A stretch of 30,524 nucleotides of DNA from a virus, in IMG/VR virus record IMGVR_UViG_3300037587_000181, positions 1-30,524 of that record; one strand, written 5' to 3'. Both the position numbers and the translations under genes were made by a program. Below, in pieces: positions 20,195-29,514 of this stretch (positions are counted from its first letter, which is position 1; each line of letters starts with the position of its first letter). The notes under the pieces are model-generated. The model did no database searches and had not been told where the DNA came from. It was given only the letters and a program-made list of their open reading frames with translations.

Positions 20195-20599
20195 ATGAGC
20201 TTTTTAGCACCTTTATTACCAGCGCTCATTCCTCTTGGAATACAGCTTCTAGGTAAGGCTGTCGGGGGAGATGACGAGGGCAGAAAGAAAATGGAATGGA
20301 GCAACATGCAAGACCCAGAAGAAGCAGCTATGAGAAAGAAGTTATTCCAAATGGCTATGATGGAGATGGGTAAACCTATGGGAGAATTCTCTAGTTACGG
20401 GCAGGGTGCTGCCAGTATCTTCGGGATGCAACCTCAGCTACCAGGATGGTGGGCAGGAGGCTCACAGATGCCTGGAGGAATCCCAGGTATGGGAACAGCA
20501 GGTAAGAACCCTTGGACACAGATGCCTAAGGGGTCACTACAGGCACCACAGGGTGGTAAATCACCTGGAGGTGGAGGCGCGGGTCTCCCAGTTAGATGA
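20195..20599 (+). CDS. Gly/Met/Pro-rich virion protein with hydrophobic N-terminus
   Basis: A 134-residue protein with AGGAG before ATG. Residues 3-24 are hydrophobic and could be a membrane helix or fusion-like segment. The middle is charged and Met-rich, and the C-terminal half is Gly/Pro/Gln-rich with Asn-Pro-Trp at 105-107. It starts the low-complexity cluster between fibre and large internal protein. A role in the ejected protein complex is plausible. No family recognised. Confidence 0.65.
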   Translation: MSFLAPLLPALIPLGIQLLGKAVGGDDEGRKKMEWSNMQDPEEAAMRKKLFQMAMMEMGKPMGEFSSYGQGAASIFGMQPQLPGWWAGGSQMPGGIPGMGTAGKNPWTQMPKGSLQAPQGGKSPGGGGAGLPVR

Positions 20600-20802
20600 A
20601 AGACTTCATAAAGAAAAGCAGGTTTTATAATAGGGCAATCAATAACCCTACACAGAATAGATACTTTAGGTTTATCAAGGGCTTTAGTACACCGCTTGAG
20701 TCCCAGTTTACCAGGTCTCAAGCTGAGTTCGATAAACCCTGGGATACTAAACTAAAGTCAATCTATTGGAACGAACAGGAGGATACAAATGGCTTACTAT
20801 AA
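20596..20802 (+). CDS. small basic protein, unknown
   Basis: A 68-residue protein whose ATGA overlaps the previous stop. It is rich in Lys, Arg, Asn, Phe and Tyr, without repeats or cysteines. The ribosome binding site of the following gene (GGAGG at about 20777) lies within its 3' end. It probably belongs to the same internal virion set. No function recognised. Confidence 0.6.
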   Translation: MKDFIKKSRFYNRAINNPTQNRYFRFIKGFSTPLESQFTRSQAEFDKPWDTKLKSIYWNEQEDTNGLL

Positions 20803-21322
20803 TCCATACAGAGGCATGGCAAGCTCTTCTGGAGCGGGAGGAAACTACTCGTACGGACAGCAGGGACAAAACCCATGGTTTAATAAGGGGGCGAGTAACT
20901 ATGGACAGCCATACAATACTAACCCCTATCAAGCGGAATACAGGGGACAACAAGGATACCCAGGAGGAATGTCACAACCATCCCAACCACGAGGTGGATA
21001 CGGTGGATACGGACAGCAATCTCCATACCAACAGCCACCTGCGGGTAAAGGACGTGGAATGGGTGGAATCGGCGGTGGTGGAGGCTTTGGTGGATTCCGT
21101 GGGGGAAGAAGTCCAATACAACAATTCCAACAACAGCGTTCGAGTGATATATACGGAGGAAACAACCCATTTCAAATCTATGGTGACCTTATGAAACAGA
21201 GGGAAATGGAAGGACAGCTAGGCATGGATCCTGGGGCTGCTTGGAGTAGACCACAGGGTATGCAGGGTTGGCACATGTATGAGATGTTCCCAGGGTTATT
21301 CCCAGAAAAAGGCGGAGTCTAA
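20789..21322 (+). CDS. prion-like Gly/Gln/Tyr-rich low-complexity protein
   Basis: This 177-residue protein is dominated by Gly, Gln, Tyr, Pro, Ser and Asn, with repeats such as Tyr-Gly-Gln-Gln and Arg-Gly-Gly-Tyr-Gly-Gly-Tyr in residues 1-118, including a six-Gly stretch near residue 95. Composition resembles Tyr/Gln/Gly-rich segments that phase separate or self-assemble. Asn-Pro-Trp-Phe-Asn is at 28-32. The last 50 residues are more ordered. It likely forms a flexible or sticky internal virion component. Its ribosome binding site AGGAGG is strong. Confidence 0.7.
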   Translation: MAYYNPYRGMASSSGAGGNYSYGQQGQNPWFNKGASNYGQPYNTNPYQAEYRGQQGYPGGMSQPSQPRGGYGGYGQQSPYQQPPAGKGRGMGGIGGGGGFGGFRGGRSPIQQFQQQRSSDIYGGNNPFQIYGDLMKQREMEGQLGMDPGAAWSRPQGMQGWHMYEMFPGLFPEKGGV

Positions 21323-22161
21323 TGATAGGTGAAGCACTTTGGAGAGAAAGACTCAGAGGTAGCCGTCGTGGTGAACGTAATCAGTACGATGATTTTGGTA
21401 ACGAGATGTGGAATGAGGGATACCTTCCTGGTTCAGGCCCACCTGGAGCAGAAAACCAAGAAGGCCCACTCGGTGGAGACGGTGGAGGTAACGGAGACGG
21501 AGAACAACAACCTGGTGGATACCAGTTCACAGAGCCTGGAGAATGGGGGTTTGGCAGTGACTGGCTACAGAACATGCTATCTACATACGGTATGCCTATC
21601 GATGTAGAGGCACTCTATGCGCCACTTCGTGCAACGGGAGAGAGAAAACTTGAGGAACGATGGAAAGACCAGAAGGAGATGTTCGGAGCCTCGGGATTTG
21701 GTGGAGGTAGATGGTCTAGTCCACTTATCCAATCTGGGATGAGGGAAGCTGAGCGCATGGAAGAAAACCTGACACTATCTATGGCGCGTGCCAAGATAGC
21801 TGCTGAAGAGGCTGGGATGTCAAGGGCCATGGGTTCTATTAATCCCTACATAGGTGTGGGAACACAGAGATTCCAGGCACCATACCAGGCAAACCAGTGG
21901 ATGTTACAGTCAGGACTCATGGAGCAGGATTTAATGAGTAAACAGGCACAGAATCAAATGAACCCATGGATGGCAATGCTTCTTAATGCTACTGCACCTG
22001 GTGGAGTGGGGCCAAACATGTATGAACCTGGTGGAGGTGGTGGTAGCATCTGGGATTTACTAGCTAACATGCCTTGGGGTGATATGTTTGGCGGTGGTGG
22101 TAATGGGGGGCAGGACTACAGTGGAGATACCCCTGAAGACCCATACGGTTCGTGGTATTAA
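21322..22161 (+). CDS. Gly-rich internal virion protein candidate
   Basis: This 279-residue protein is coupled by TAATG. Residues 30-70 are Gly/Pro/Gln-rich. A helical central region (about 90-180) with many Met, Ala and Glu residues follows, then a Gly-rich C-terminus with repeated Gly runs and Asn-Pro-Trp at 214-216. The helical core between disordered arms resembles internal or ejection proteins of podoviruses. No enzymatic domain is seen. Confidence 0.6.
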   Translation: MIGEALWRERLRGSRRGERNQYDDFGNEMWNEGYLPGSGPPGAENQEGPLGGDGGGNGDGEQQPGGYQFTEPGEWGFGSDWLQNMLSTYGMPIDVEALYAPLRATGERKLEERWKDQKEMFGASGFGGGRWSSPLIQSGMREAERMEENLTLSMARAKIAAEEAGMSRAMGSINPYIGVGTQRFQAPYQANQWMLQSGLMEQDLMSKQAQNQMNPWMAMLLNATAPGGVGPNMYEPGGGGGSIWDLLANMPWGDMFGGGGNGGQDYSGDTPEDPYGSWY

Positions 22162-22173
22162 GAGGAGAAATAA

Positions 22174-23283
22174 ATGGCAGGATTTGAAGGTATAAACGCG
22201 CGAGTTGGTGGCAATGTAATCAACCCGTTACCATACTTACAACAGAGTCAAAAGGCCAACCCATGGTATAACCCCCTGATGAAGGGGCCAGATTTAGTGG
22301 GTGGCATGAGCGCAACGCTCAATAAACTGAAGGTAGAAGAGGAGCGCAAACGCAGGGAAGGGCTTGAAGAACGTGAAATGGTTACTAAGGAAAAAGCAAC
22401 AACGGCTGGTGTATCACAAAAGGAGGCCATGGCAGAGTATTATAAAGCACAGGCTAAAGCTACTGGGAAGGGTGCAGAGAAGACACTCAGTAAGAAAGAC
22501 CAGATGATGTACAAGACAATGGTAGAAGAGTACGGTGTAGATAGTCCTGAGGTAGAAAGTTTTGTTGTAAATGGATTTAAAATTGTAGACCCCGATACGG
22601 AGTATCCAGCATCTATGGTTGTTCCAGCGCTTGGTTACATCTCAAAGCTACAGAAGAAAACCATTACACAGGAACAGTTCAGTAAAATGTCAAAGTCAGG
22701 ACAAAAGGCTATCATAGACAGGTACTACGATTCATTAGAAGCAGCCGAAGCAGGAAAAACAACTGACGTTCTGTCACCCGAGTCTGTGCAATCCAACCGT
22801 AATGCAGAGATTCGATTTGTGCGTGACACGTTCGACTCTGAGATGGCAGAGCTTATTCTACTTGGGCAATACGAGGATAGTCCTGAAAGAATCAAGGCGT
22901 TCGCAGCTCAAACAGATGTTCGCCTAGACCTACCTCACGAGCATAGTGTCATTAAGCGACTTGAGAAAAGAAACCCAGAGCTTGTAAACAATGAACAGAG
23001 AGCTTACGTGAAACTGATTGACAGCACATCGAATACTTTCTTTAAGATGTGGGGTAAACACGGAGATGAATTCTTTGAAGAGTTCGAAAAGCCTGAGTTC
23101 ATGGACAAGATATTTGAGTTTGATGATATTGATGTAGATGCTTTCTACTGGATGTACTTTATTCACAGTGGTAGGTACGCATCTATGGTTGATAAGGGTA
23201 AAGAGAAAGGAAATGTTCTTATGGATCTTCTTGAACTTATAAATAAAGCAAAGACTGCAGTTACGGGGTATTACGAGAAATAA
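22174..23283 (+). CDS. internal virion protein, helical
   Basis: The 369-residue protein is preceded by AGAGGAG. The first 45 residues are Asn/Pro/Gly-rich with Asn-Pro-Trp-Tyr-Asn at 29-33, shared with upstream proteins. The remainder is mostly charged helix, with a Lys/Glu-rich coil at about 50-110. Position directly ahead of the 1622-residue protein matches the internal/ejection protein sets of T7-like phages. No lytic transglycosylase motif was found. Confidence 0.65.
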   Translation: MAGFEGINARVGGNVINPLPYLQQSQKANPWYNPLMKGPDLVGGMSATLNKLKVEEERKRREGLEEREMVTKEKATTAGVSQKEAMAEYYKAQAKATGKGAEKTLSKKDQMMYKTMVEEYGVDSPEVESFVVNGFKIVDPDTEYPASMVVPALGYISKLQKKTITQEQFSKMSKSGQKAIIDRYYDSLEAAEAGKTTDVLSPESVQSNRNAEIRFVRDTFDSEMAELILLGQYEDSPERIKAFAAQTDVRLDLPHEHSVIKRLEKRNPELVNNEQRAYVKLIDSTSNTFFKMWGKHGDEFFEEFEKPEFMDKIFEFDDIDVDAFYWMYFIHSGRYASMVDKGKEKGNVLMDLLELINKAKTAVTGYYEK

Positions 23284-23285
23284 AC

Positions 23286-26200
23286 ATGACACAATTTGAA
23301 GACTGGTACTCTCTTTATCGACAAAGAACTGAAGAAGAAAAACTCGCTAAGGAGAAAGACGAGTTTAAAAAATTCGAAGACTGGTATGATGCCTATCGTA
23401 AAGACCAGGCCAGTCCTGTACCTGATGTCACAGACCTCGTAAAAGAAGACGCTGTTAGCTCTGTTGCTATTCCAGCACTGGAAGCCTTCGGTGTTAAAGC
23501 ACAGGATATTGCTAAAGAGATAGTTGGTTTTGTTGAGAGTGTCCCAGGTAAAATCAAGGGTGCCCTTGATGGTATCCCCGATGTTATACACGAGTCGTTT
23601 GAACGTGCTGCTTCTGGAGAGGCTACCGCAGGGTGGGCAGACAAGACATCTCCACTCGGTCAGTTTACACCAGGGGAATTTGGGAACCTTAAAGAATTCC
23701 TACCAACACGTTCACCTGCTGGTGTACTTGTACAGAGTCCACGAATGCGTAGGCTCATGGACAATCTGAGTAATGGAGCAGAGGAATTTGTCACTGAGAT
23801 TATACCACATATGGTAGAGGGTATTGCTAGACTGACACCACCTGGTGCAGCCCTCTCTGTTCAAGAGCACTACTTAGATAAGGCAGACCGTGCAAGACTG
23901 AAGAAAGAATTTGATGCTGCTGGTATCAAGCTCGATGACGATGTATGGAAATCTCCGCTCGTTCCAGAGGGACTGAAGATGGGTTCTGACGTGGTGGTTG
24001 GATTCCTTACATTCATACCGCAGACACTTAAGGGATTCTTTGAAAACCCCGTAGACTATATGACTGAGCACCCGTTCGATGTGGCCCTTCTTCTATCGAT
24101 GATGACACCAAAAGGACTAAAGATAGCCAAAAAAGCTAAGTGGAAGTTCGACAACAGAGCATGGTTTAAACTTATAGATAGCATACCTGAAGAGGCCATG
24201 TCTCTACGTATGAAGCAAGAACTTGTCAGAAATGTCAAGTTACGTGGTGACTCTCTTGAGGCAACCCTGAAGGGATGGCTCGAGGGTGAAGAGGTGGCAT
24301 CCAGACGTGCTGTGATGAAAAAGCTAGAAGAAACAAAACTCCAAAGAGATGCACGACACGTCAAACCTAAAGAAGTACCAGAGGGTGTGTTTGAACCACC
24401 AGATATAGGGGCACCACTACCTAAGCCACTCCTTGAGGGAGCACGTGAAAAGGCTACCAAGAAGAAACCCATGACTATCCTTGAGAAAGAGGACGCCCTG
24501 AAGCGTAGGGGTGGTCTTGAGGAAGAGGCTCCGTTCATAGGTGAGGAACCACCTGGTGCATTCCAAGACATGTCAAGGCGTCTCACCCAAGAGGGTAGAG
24601 ACGTGTTTCAGCAACTGCTGGATGATGCTGTAAAGCGTGACCCCGACTATGCAAAGATGAAGCCTGAGGAACAGGTAATGCTTAAGGTAGCCAGGGCTAA
24701 GATACTCCGTGAACAGATGAAAGAAGTCGGCGGGGATATGGGTACACTAGCTGAGTTACTGGAAAAAGAGATAGATATATCCACTGGACTGACCAAGCAG
24801 GAACAGGCAGCGTGGGAAAAAACAAGGATTACGCCTCCAGAAGCACCCAAAATAGAGAAACCCCTACCGAAGGAGCCTAAGCCAGAGAAAGTGGCTGAGA
24901 AGGGCTTAGAGCGCGCTAAAGAGGATATCCTCATAGAGTCTGTAGACACAATGGCACCCATAGATGCCACTGCGGTTCAACTTAAAGATAGTTACAACGT
25001 GGTACCAGGTGGTAAGGTGACACGGGGAGCACCAAAGGAAGTCGGGGCAGAGCTATGGCGTGGTGATGTACAATACATTATTGAAAACTCAGCCAAGGAA
25101 CTCCTACCAGCCAAGGCAGAGGGTAAGTATATTACTGGTGAGAACGTATACCAGGCAAAAAACGTAAAGACTGGAGAAGTATCAGGCTGGCTACGAGACA
25201 CAGAGATGGACATAATGTTCCACAAGGAGAGTGTGGAGGGGTTCTATCCAGGGCCTGAAGTACCGCTATCATTCAGTGAGTGGGCAGACAAGCATGGTGT
25301 TGCGAAGAAGTTTGGCAAGGAACCAAAGAATATAAACAAGCTCGTTGATGAGTACATGCGTGATGTGGTGCAACCAGAAACACAGTTTAAGGATGTTACA
25401 CATCCTGCTGGACTATCAGGAAAAGCTGTTGAGAAAGTTGGGCCATTCAAGAAGGAAACAGTAAAGGAAGCTAAGGGAGTTGCAGAGAAGGCAGTTAAAG
25501 AGCGTACGCTACGCAAAGAGAGGCGCGCTAAGATATACGAAGACAAGAGTGAAATGACACCAGAGGAAATGAAGTCACTCCTTGAAGAAGTTGAAGGCTT
25601 AGACGAAGGCATGATACTTGACACTGACATAATGAATCTGTACAGTGGGTACCCATTTGTCAAGGAAATCAAGGAGAGCTTCAAGAGACTCGCAAAGGGT
25701 GACATAGTTGCAGTAGGAAAAGCGTTACCTGCTGAGGCAAATAAGGCCATAGCGGTCACACAATTCCCAGACCTAGCAAAGGCTGTATCAGAAAAGGCTG
25801 AAGCTATCTTTGATATCCCTAACATTATCACAGAAGGGAAGGTAAAGGTTCCTAAGGGTAAGGTCATGTGGGAGGTACCGCTTGGTGTCGAACAGCGCAT
25901 ACTTACTAAGAAGATTCTTAACAGACTTGAGGGCATGAGGTTTCCAAACGAGGCACTAAAGACGCACATGGAATACCTGAATAACATTCTCAAGAAGGGT
26001 GAGATTATTATTCCAGAGGATGCACTTACGCATGTCTATAAGGATATTAAAGACTTTCGTCAGGGCATGGCTCAACCTCATTACTGGCTACCCGAAATAG
26101 ACGGTACCCCATCGTGGGAAGCACTGGCTAAGATGGCTGATAATGCCACTCCGATGATGAAGTATGTATTGTACCGCTCACACGACCTGATGCTTCAGTC

Positions 26201-28154
26201 ACTGAAGTATGAGAACATACGCTCTACCCACCTGGCAGACGTAGCTGATACATACCGCATTCAAGCTGGTGGCCCAGCAGATATTCTTGCTGGGGAGATA
26301 CTTGGAAAGATTGGGTATGACTACCATAAGATACCATTAGAGCAGCTTGCTAAAAAGCCTGGAATCGACGCACTTGTCAAGAAAGCGTCTTCTCCAAAGC
26401 GTGGCATGGAGCTATTAAAGGCTGCCGTTGAGGCAAGGAACTGGTACAACGATGCGTTCAAGGCACAGAACCTGGCCCGTGAACTGAGAGGACAGCCAAC
26501 CATTCCATTCAGGCAGTTCTATACACCTGACTCATTAAGAGCGTACACTATTTTTGAGCGTGCATCTACCATGAAGCAATCCTTTGAAAACTTCCTTAAA
26601 GATGTAGACCTGCCACAGGGTAAGGCAATACCAGACTTTGCTGTTCCAAATAAACCATTCAACCCGCGTGAGCTTGCTAAGAAGCACGGGCTTGAAGATG
26701 CGTACAAGGTTAAGGGTATGGTCAACCAGATGAAGGAGTACCTACCGTTTGAAGTTAAGGACATATACTACACCAGTATCATCAAGAACAATAAAGCATT
26801 CGCTAAGATGCTGAAGAACACAGATAACAAGTACAACCTACCTGGCGGGAGAACATATGAACACTCGTCTAAGGGTATTATGAGTTGGACGGGAGAGGCA
26901 TTTGGTGGACTGCGCTCTGGTATCGACAGGACTCTTGGGATTACATCCACACAAGCTAAGTGGATGGCGACGTTTAGAGGTGCATTACACAGGAGTGTAT
27001 TCCCAGGGTATGTAGCCTGGTCTGCTTTTATTCAGACATCATCTGCTAACCTTACGTTCGCTAGATACGGACTGAAGGCTGGTATCAAGGGGTTGAAGTG
27101 GTTTACCGACAAGGCTCTTAGAGACTGGCTGATGGATAACACGTTCGCGCTACAGACTAAGACAATCCGTGCTGGTGACATCGTAAGACAAGAGTTAAAC
27201 GAAGGACTACTTCGTACTAAGGCCATGGACAACCCTAAGTTCCTTGACAAAGTAGAGAACATGGCATCATTTATGATTAGAGAGATGGAGAAACATCTGA
27301 CTGGATGGTCTACCGCTACAGCTAAGGCATGGCTGGATGCCAAGGGGCACCCTGTTAACCGCTCATACCTGGAGAGAATCTCCGAGGGTGGAGCTAAGAC
27401 ACAATCATTGTATCACCTTGAAGACAGACCTGGGTATCTACGGTCACAAATCATGCGTACTGCTGCACCGTTCCAGACCTTCAGCTTTGAAGTGTTCAAT
27501 ACAATAGGTGAGATGCTTGGGCGTACGGGTATTAAGGATGCTAAAACTAAAGTACGTGTTGGTAAGGCGCTGAGGTTCCTTGGTGGTGCCATGGCTGTTA
27601 ACTTTGTTGTGAACTCAACTGTCGGAAGAAAACCATGGGGTCTTGATTCGGCAGTACCATTTTACAATGTAATCATTGGCCCAATAGTTGAAGGAAGAGC
27701 TACGACGCGTCACCTTCCGTCTCCAGTTGGTATTGCAGCAGAGCTTAAAAAAGCTATAACGGGATACATAGATACTGGAGACTGGGACAACCTGCGTCAG
27801 TGGATGATTAAATACGGTAGCTCTTACTTACACATCCCAGGAGGAACGGCACTCAATAACCTGACAGAAGGACTGATTGCCATAGCTGAGGGTGGCGTGA
27901 ACGACTCAGCAGGACGCATGCACTTCCCAGTGAAGGGTCTTGACGAGAAGCTAAGGGCTGTAACCGTTGGCCCATATAGAACTCAGGCTGGTCAAGAGTG
28001 GCTGAAGGAGAGAGGGGGCAAAGAGAAAGCACCGTCGTCTCCTATCGAGAAACAGAAAGAGCGTCTAAGAGAAGCGAAGAAGGGACGTAAGAAAAAGAAA
28101 GTCAAATCTCTTGAGGAGAGACTTAAAGAACTGAAAGAGAGCAGGTACGAATGA
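23286..28154 (+). CDS. giant internal virion (DNA ejection) protein
   Basis: The 1622-residue protein begins with a duplicated short motif, Phe-Glu-Asp-Trp-Tyr at residues 4-8 and 30-34, followed by charged helices. A Lys/Pro/Glu-rich linker covers about 350-560. The C-terminal 500 residues contain hydrophobic helices and a conserved-looking region with Thr-Ala-Ala-Pro-Phe-Gln-Thr-Phe, reminiscent of C-terminal parts of large phage polyvalent/internal proteins. It ends in a Lys/Glu coil. It resembles T7 gp16-type ejection proteins in size and position and may build the trans-envelope channel. No lytic domain motif was identified. Confidence 0.7.
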   Translation: MTQFEDWYSLYRQRTEEEKLAKEKDEFKKFEDWYDAYRKDQASPVPDVTDLVKEDAVSSVAIPALEAFGVKAQDIAKEIVGFVESVPGKIKGALDGIPDVIHESFERAASGEATAGWADKTSPLGQFTPGEFGNLKEFLPTRSPAGVLVQSPRMRRLMDNLSNGAEEFVTEIIPHMVEGIARLTPPGAALSVQEHYLDKADRARLKKEFDAAGIKLDDDVWKSPLVPEGLKMGSDVVVGFLTFIPQTLKGFFENPVDYMTEHPFDVALLLSMMTPKGLKIAKKAKWKFDNRAWFKLIDSIPEEAMSLRMKQELVRNVKLRGDSLEATLKGWLEGEEVASRRAVMKKLEETKLQRDARHVKPKEVPEGVFEPPDIGAPLPKPLLEGAREKATKKKPMTILEKEDALKRRGGLEEEAPFIGEEPPGAFQDMSRRLTQEGRDVFQQLLDDAVKRDPDYAKMKPEEQVMLKVARAKILREQMKEVGGDMGTLAELLEKEIDISTGLTKQEQAAWEKTRITPPEAPKIEKPLPKEPKPEKVAEKGLERAKEDILIESVDTMAPIDATAVQLKDSYNVVPGGKVTRGAPKEVGAELWRGDVQYIIENSAKELLPAKAEGKYITGENVYQAKNVKTGEVSGWLRDTEMDIMFHKESVEGFYPGPEVPLSFSEWADKHGVAKKFGKEPKNINKLVDEYMRDVVQPETQFKDVTHPAGLSGKAVEKVGPFKKETVKEAKGVAEKAVKERTLRKERRAKIYEDKSEMTPEEMKSLLEEVEGLDEGMILDTDIMNLYSGYPFVKEIKESFKRLAKGDIVAVGKALPAEANKAIAVTQFPDLAKAVSEKAEAIFDIPNIITEGKVKVPKGKVMWEVPLGVEQRILTKKILNRLEGMRFPNEALKTHMEYLNNILKKGEIIIPEDALTHVYKDIKDFRQGMAQPHYWLPEIDGTPSWEALAKMADNATPMMKYVLYRSHDLMLQSLKYENIRSTHLADVADTYRIQAGGPADILAGEILGKIGYDYHKIPLEQLAKKPGIDALVKKASSPKRGMELLKAAVEARNWYNDAFKAQNLARELRGQPTIPFRQFYTPDSLRAYTIFERASTMKQSFENFLKDVDLPQGKAIPDFAVPNKPFNPRELAKKHGLEDAYKVKGMVNQMKEYLPFEVKDIYYTSIIKNNKAFAKMLKNTDNKYNLPGGRTYEHSSKGIMSWTGEAFGGLRSGIDRTLGITSTQAKWMATFRGALHRSVFPGYVAWSAFIQTSSANLTFARYGLKAGIKGLKWFTDKALRDWLMDNTFALQTKTIRAGDIVRQELNEGLLRTKAMDNPKFLDKVENMASFMIREMEKHLTGWSTATAKAWLDAKGHPVNRSYLERISEGGAKTQSLYHLEDRPGYLRSQIMRTAAPFQTFSFEVFNTIGEMLGRTGIKDAKTKVRVGKALRFLGGAMAVNFVVNSTVGRKPWGLDSAVPFYNVIIGPIVEGRATTRHLPSPVGIAAELKKAITGYIDTGDWDNLRQWMIKYGSSYLHIPGGTALNNLTEGLIAIAEGGVNDSAGRMHFPVKGLDEKLRAVTVGPYRTQAGQEWLKERGGKEKAPSSPIEKQKERLREAKKGRKKKKVKSLEERLKELKESRYE

Positions 28155-28336
28155 AGACCTGGCAGGCTTTTGTAATGTGCATAGCAGTACTCACAGCAGG
28201 CTTTGTGTTCGCTACGTATAAGCAACACGCACCATATACAACGCTGGCGAGTGCAGTTGGCATAGTATTTGCTGCCTATGCGGGCAAAAGATTGTGGCAA
28301 AAGAAAGAGGAGTTTAATCGTGAGACAGTGGATTAA
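28151..28336 (+). CDS. small two-TM protein, putative holin
   Basis: This 61-residue protein has two predicted membrane helices (about residues 4-22 and 31-46) with a short loop and a charged C-terminal tail, the layout of small class II holins. ATGA overlaps the internal protein stop, and its 3' end overlaps the spanin-like gene. Position between internal protein and spanin-like gene matches T7 gp17.5. It should permeabilise the inner membrane at lysis. Confidence 0.7.
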   Translation: MKTWQAFVMCIAVLTAGFVFATYKQHAPYTTLASAVGIVFAAYAGKRLWQKKEEFNRETVD

Positions 28337-28952
28337 GCCTGTTGCTTATATCTTAGCAGTAACTCTAGTTATTGTTGGATTGTACACTGCATACCAGGCT
28401 GTAGAGGGATACCTCGACAGTAAGATTGCTATCGAGCGTGGTAAATATGAGGTAGTTGTTCAGGAATATAAGGAATATAAAAACGGCGCCCTTTACGACA
28501 TATCTATACTGGGAGAAGAGATAACGACACTGAAGGGGAAGAACGAGACCCTTGCCAGAGAGGATACACGGAACAGGACAGTGATTACCACTATCCGCGC
28601 GACCATTACTGACCTAGAAGAGGCTGCTGTTGTCCTAACGGACATCACCGACCAATATGACAACGCCATGCTACAGATAGCTGAGTATAAGGTGGTCGTA
28701 AAAGAGTATGAGGACAATGAGGCTCTACACGACGAACAACTGCTTAATAAGGATAAGATTATTGAAGCACAGGATACTGTCATTGAAGACTGGAAGCAGT
28801 TGTATCTGAACGAACAGCACCTGCATGGGCTGTGTAGGCTTCAGTTGTCAGCAACAGAGAAGAGACTTACCTGGGAGAAGGTAAAATTTAAAGGAAGTAC
28901 AGTACTGATACTAGCTGGTGGAGCATTAGCACTGTACGTGGCTATCAAATGA
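28320..28952 (+). CDS. membrane-anchored coiled-coil protein, spanin-like (Rz role)
   Basis: Starting at GTG 28320, with GAGGAG seven bases upstream, the 210-residue protein has an N-terminal membrane helix (about 7-25), a long charged coiled coil, and a second hydrophobic helix at the C-terminus (about 192-208). Rz-type spanins have only the N-terminal anchor, so the second helix is odd; a unimolecular spanin with two membrane contacts would fit. Context among holin and terminase genes matches the T7 gp18.5 neighbourhood. Confidence 0.6.
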   Translation: MRQWIKPVAYILAVTLVIVGLYTAYQAVEGYLDSKIAIERGKYEVVVQEYKEYKNGALYDISILGEEITTLKGKNETLAREDTRNRTVITTIRATITDLEEAAVVLTDITDQYDNAMLQIAEYKVVVKEYEDNEALHDEQLLNKDKIIEAQDTVIEDWKQLYLNEQHLHGLCRLQLSATEKRLTWEKVKFKGSTVLILAGGALALYVAIK

Positions 28953-29215
28953 ATAAGAACGGATACTCAACGGTACGTAGCTGGAGAGATGATGTCAGTA
29001 TGACTCTCGGGCAAATCGATGAGCGCACACAGAACACAGAAGAGAAACTAGACAAGGCACTTAAAGAACAGGGTAGGCAGGACAAGAGGATTGGAGTGCT
29101 GGAGACTGAGAACTCAAACAGGAGCGCAGTCCAGAAGAAGATGACAGCACTCATGGCTCTCATCGTAGTTGTTGTAACTACCCTTTCGAATATAGCCTGG
29201 AGAATATTTCGTTAA
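28949..29215 (+). CDS. XhlA-like membrane protein, putative second holin component
   Basis: An 88-residue protein with a coiled-coil-like segment (Glu-Arg-Thr-Gln-Asn-Thr-Glu-Glu-Lys-Leu, about 25-55) and one C-terminal hydrophobic helix (about 66-84), followed by a basic tail. This matches the layout of XhlA-type lysis accessory proteins, which work with a holin at the membrane. Coupled by ATGA upstream and TAATG downstream. Confidence 0.7.
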   Translation: MNKNGYSTVRSWRDDVSMTLGQIDERTQNTEEKLDKALKEQGRQDKRIGVLETENSNRSAVQKKMTALMALIVVVVTTLSNIAWRIFR

Positions 29216-29514
29216 TGAGCGAAAAAACACAACAAACAGAAAAAGAAGAAGCCCTATCTGCTTGGCGTAAACACTACTGGTTTGATATCATGGAAGAGAC
29301 CCGTAAAAAAATGCAAACCATCCTGAAGAGTAAGGCTTCCACCAACCGTGAGAAGATAGACGCTGCCAAGACACTCGCCCGTATGGTGAGTGGACTACAG
29401 CCAGAAAAGGTGATACAAAAATCACCAACAAGAACACCAAAGACACAAGAAACAGGAGTGCTAACCGATAAAGAATTACAGGATATTGAGGAGTTAGCCA
29501 AGGGTGACTGGTAA
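29215..29514 (+). CDS. terminase small subunit candidate
   Basis: The 99-residue charged, helical protein begins at TAATG and overlaps the large terminase gene by 11 bases. Residues 40-60 hold a helix with Asn-Arg-Glu-Lys-Ile-Asp-Ala-Ala-Lys-Thr-Leu-Ala, compatible with a DNA-binding/oligomerisation segment. Small terminase subunits bind the packaging site and regulate TerL. Sequence evidence is weak; the call is from its place immediately before TerL. Confidence 0.6.
   Translation: MSEKTQQTEKEEALSAWRKHYWFDIMEETRKKMQTILKSKASTNREKIDAAKTLARMVSGLQPEKVIQKSPTRTPKTQETGVLTDKELQDIEELAKGDW

Noticed and set aside
20766-21194. Alternative + strand frame in the Gly/Gln/Tyr-rich gene
   Set aside because: Out-of-frame reading of low-complexity DNA; the 20789 start has the strong AGGAGG site and joins the next gene by TAATG.
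25244-25993. 249-residue Ser-rich - strand frame inside the giant internal protein
   Set aside because: Composition (Ser/Phe/Leu) is typical of the complement of a Lys/Glu-rich gene.
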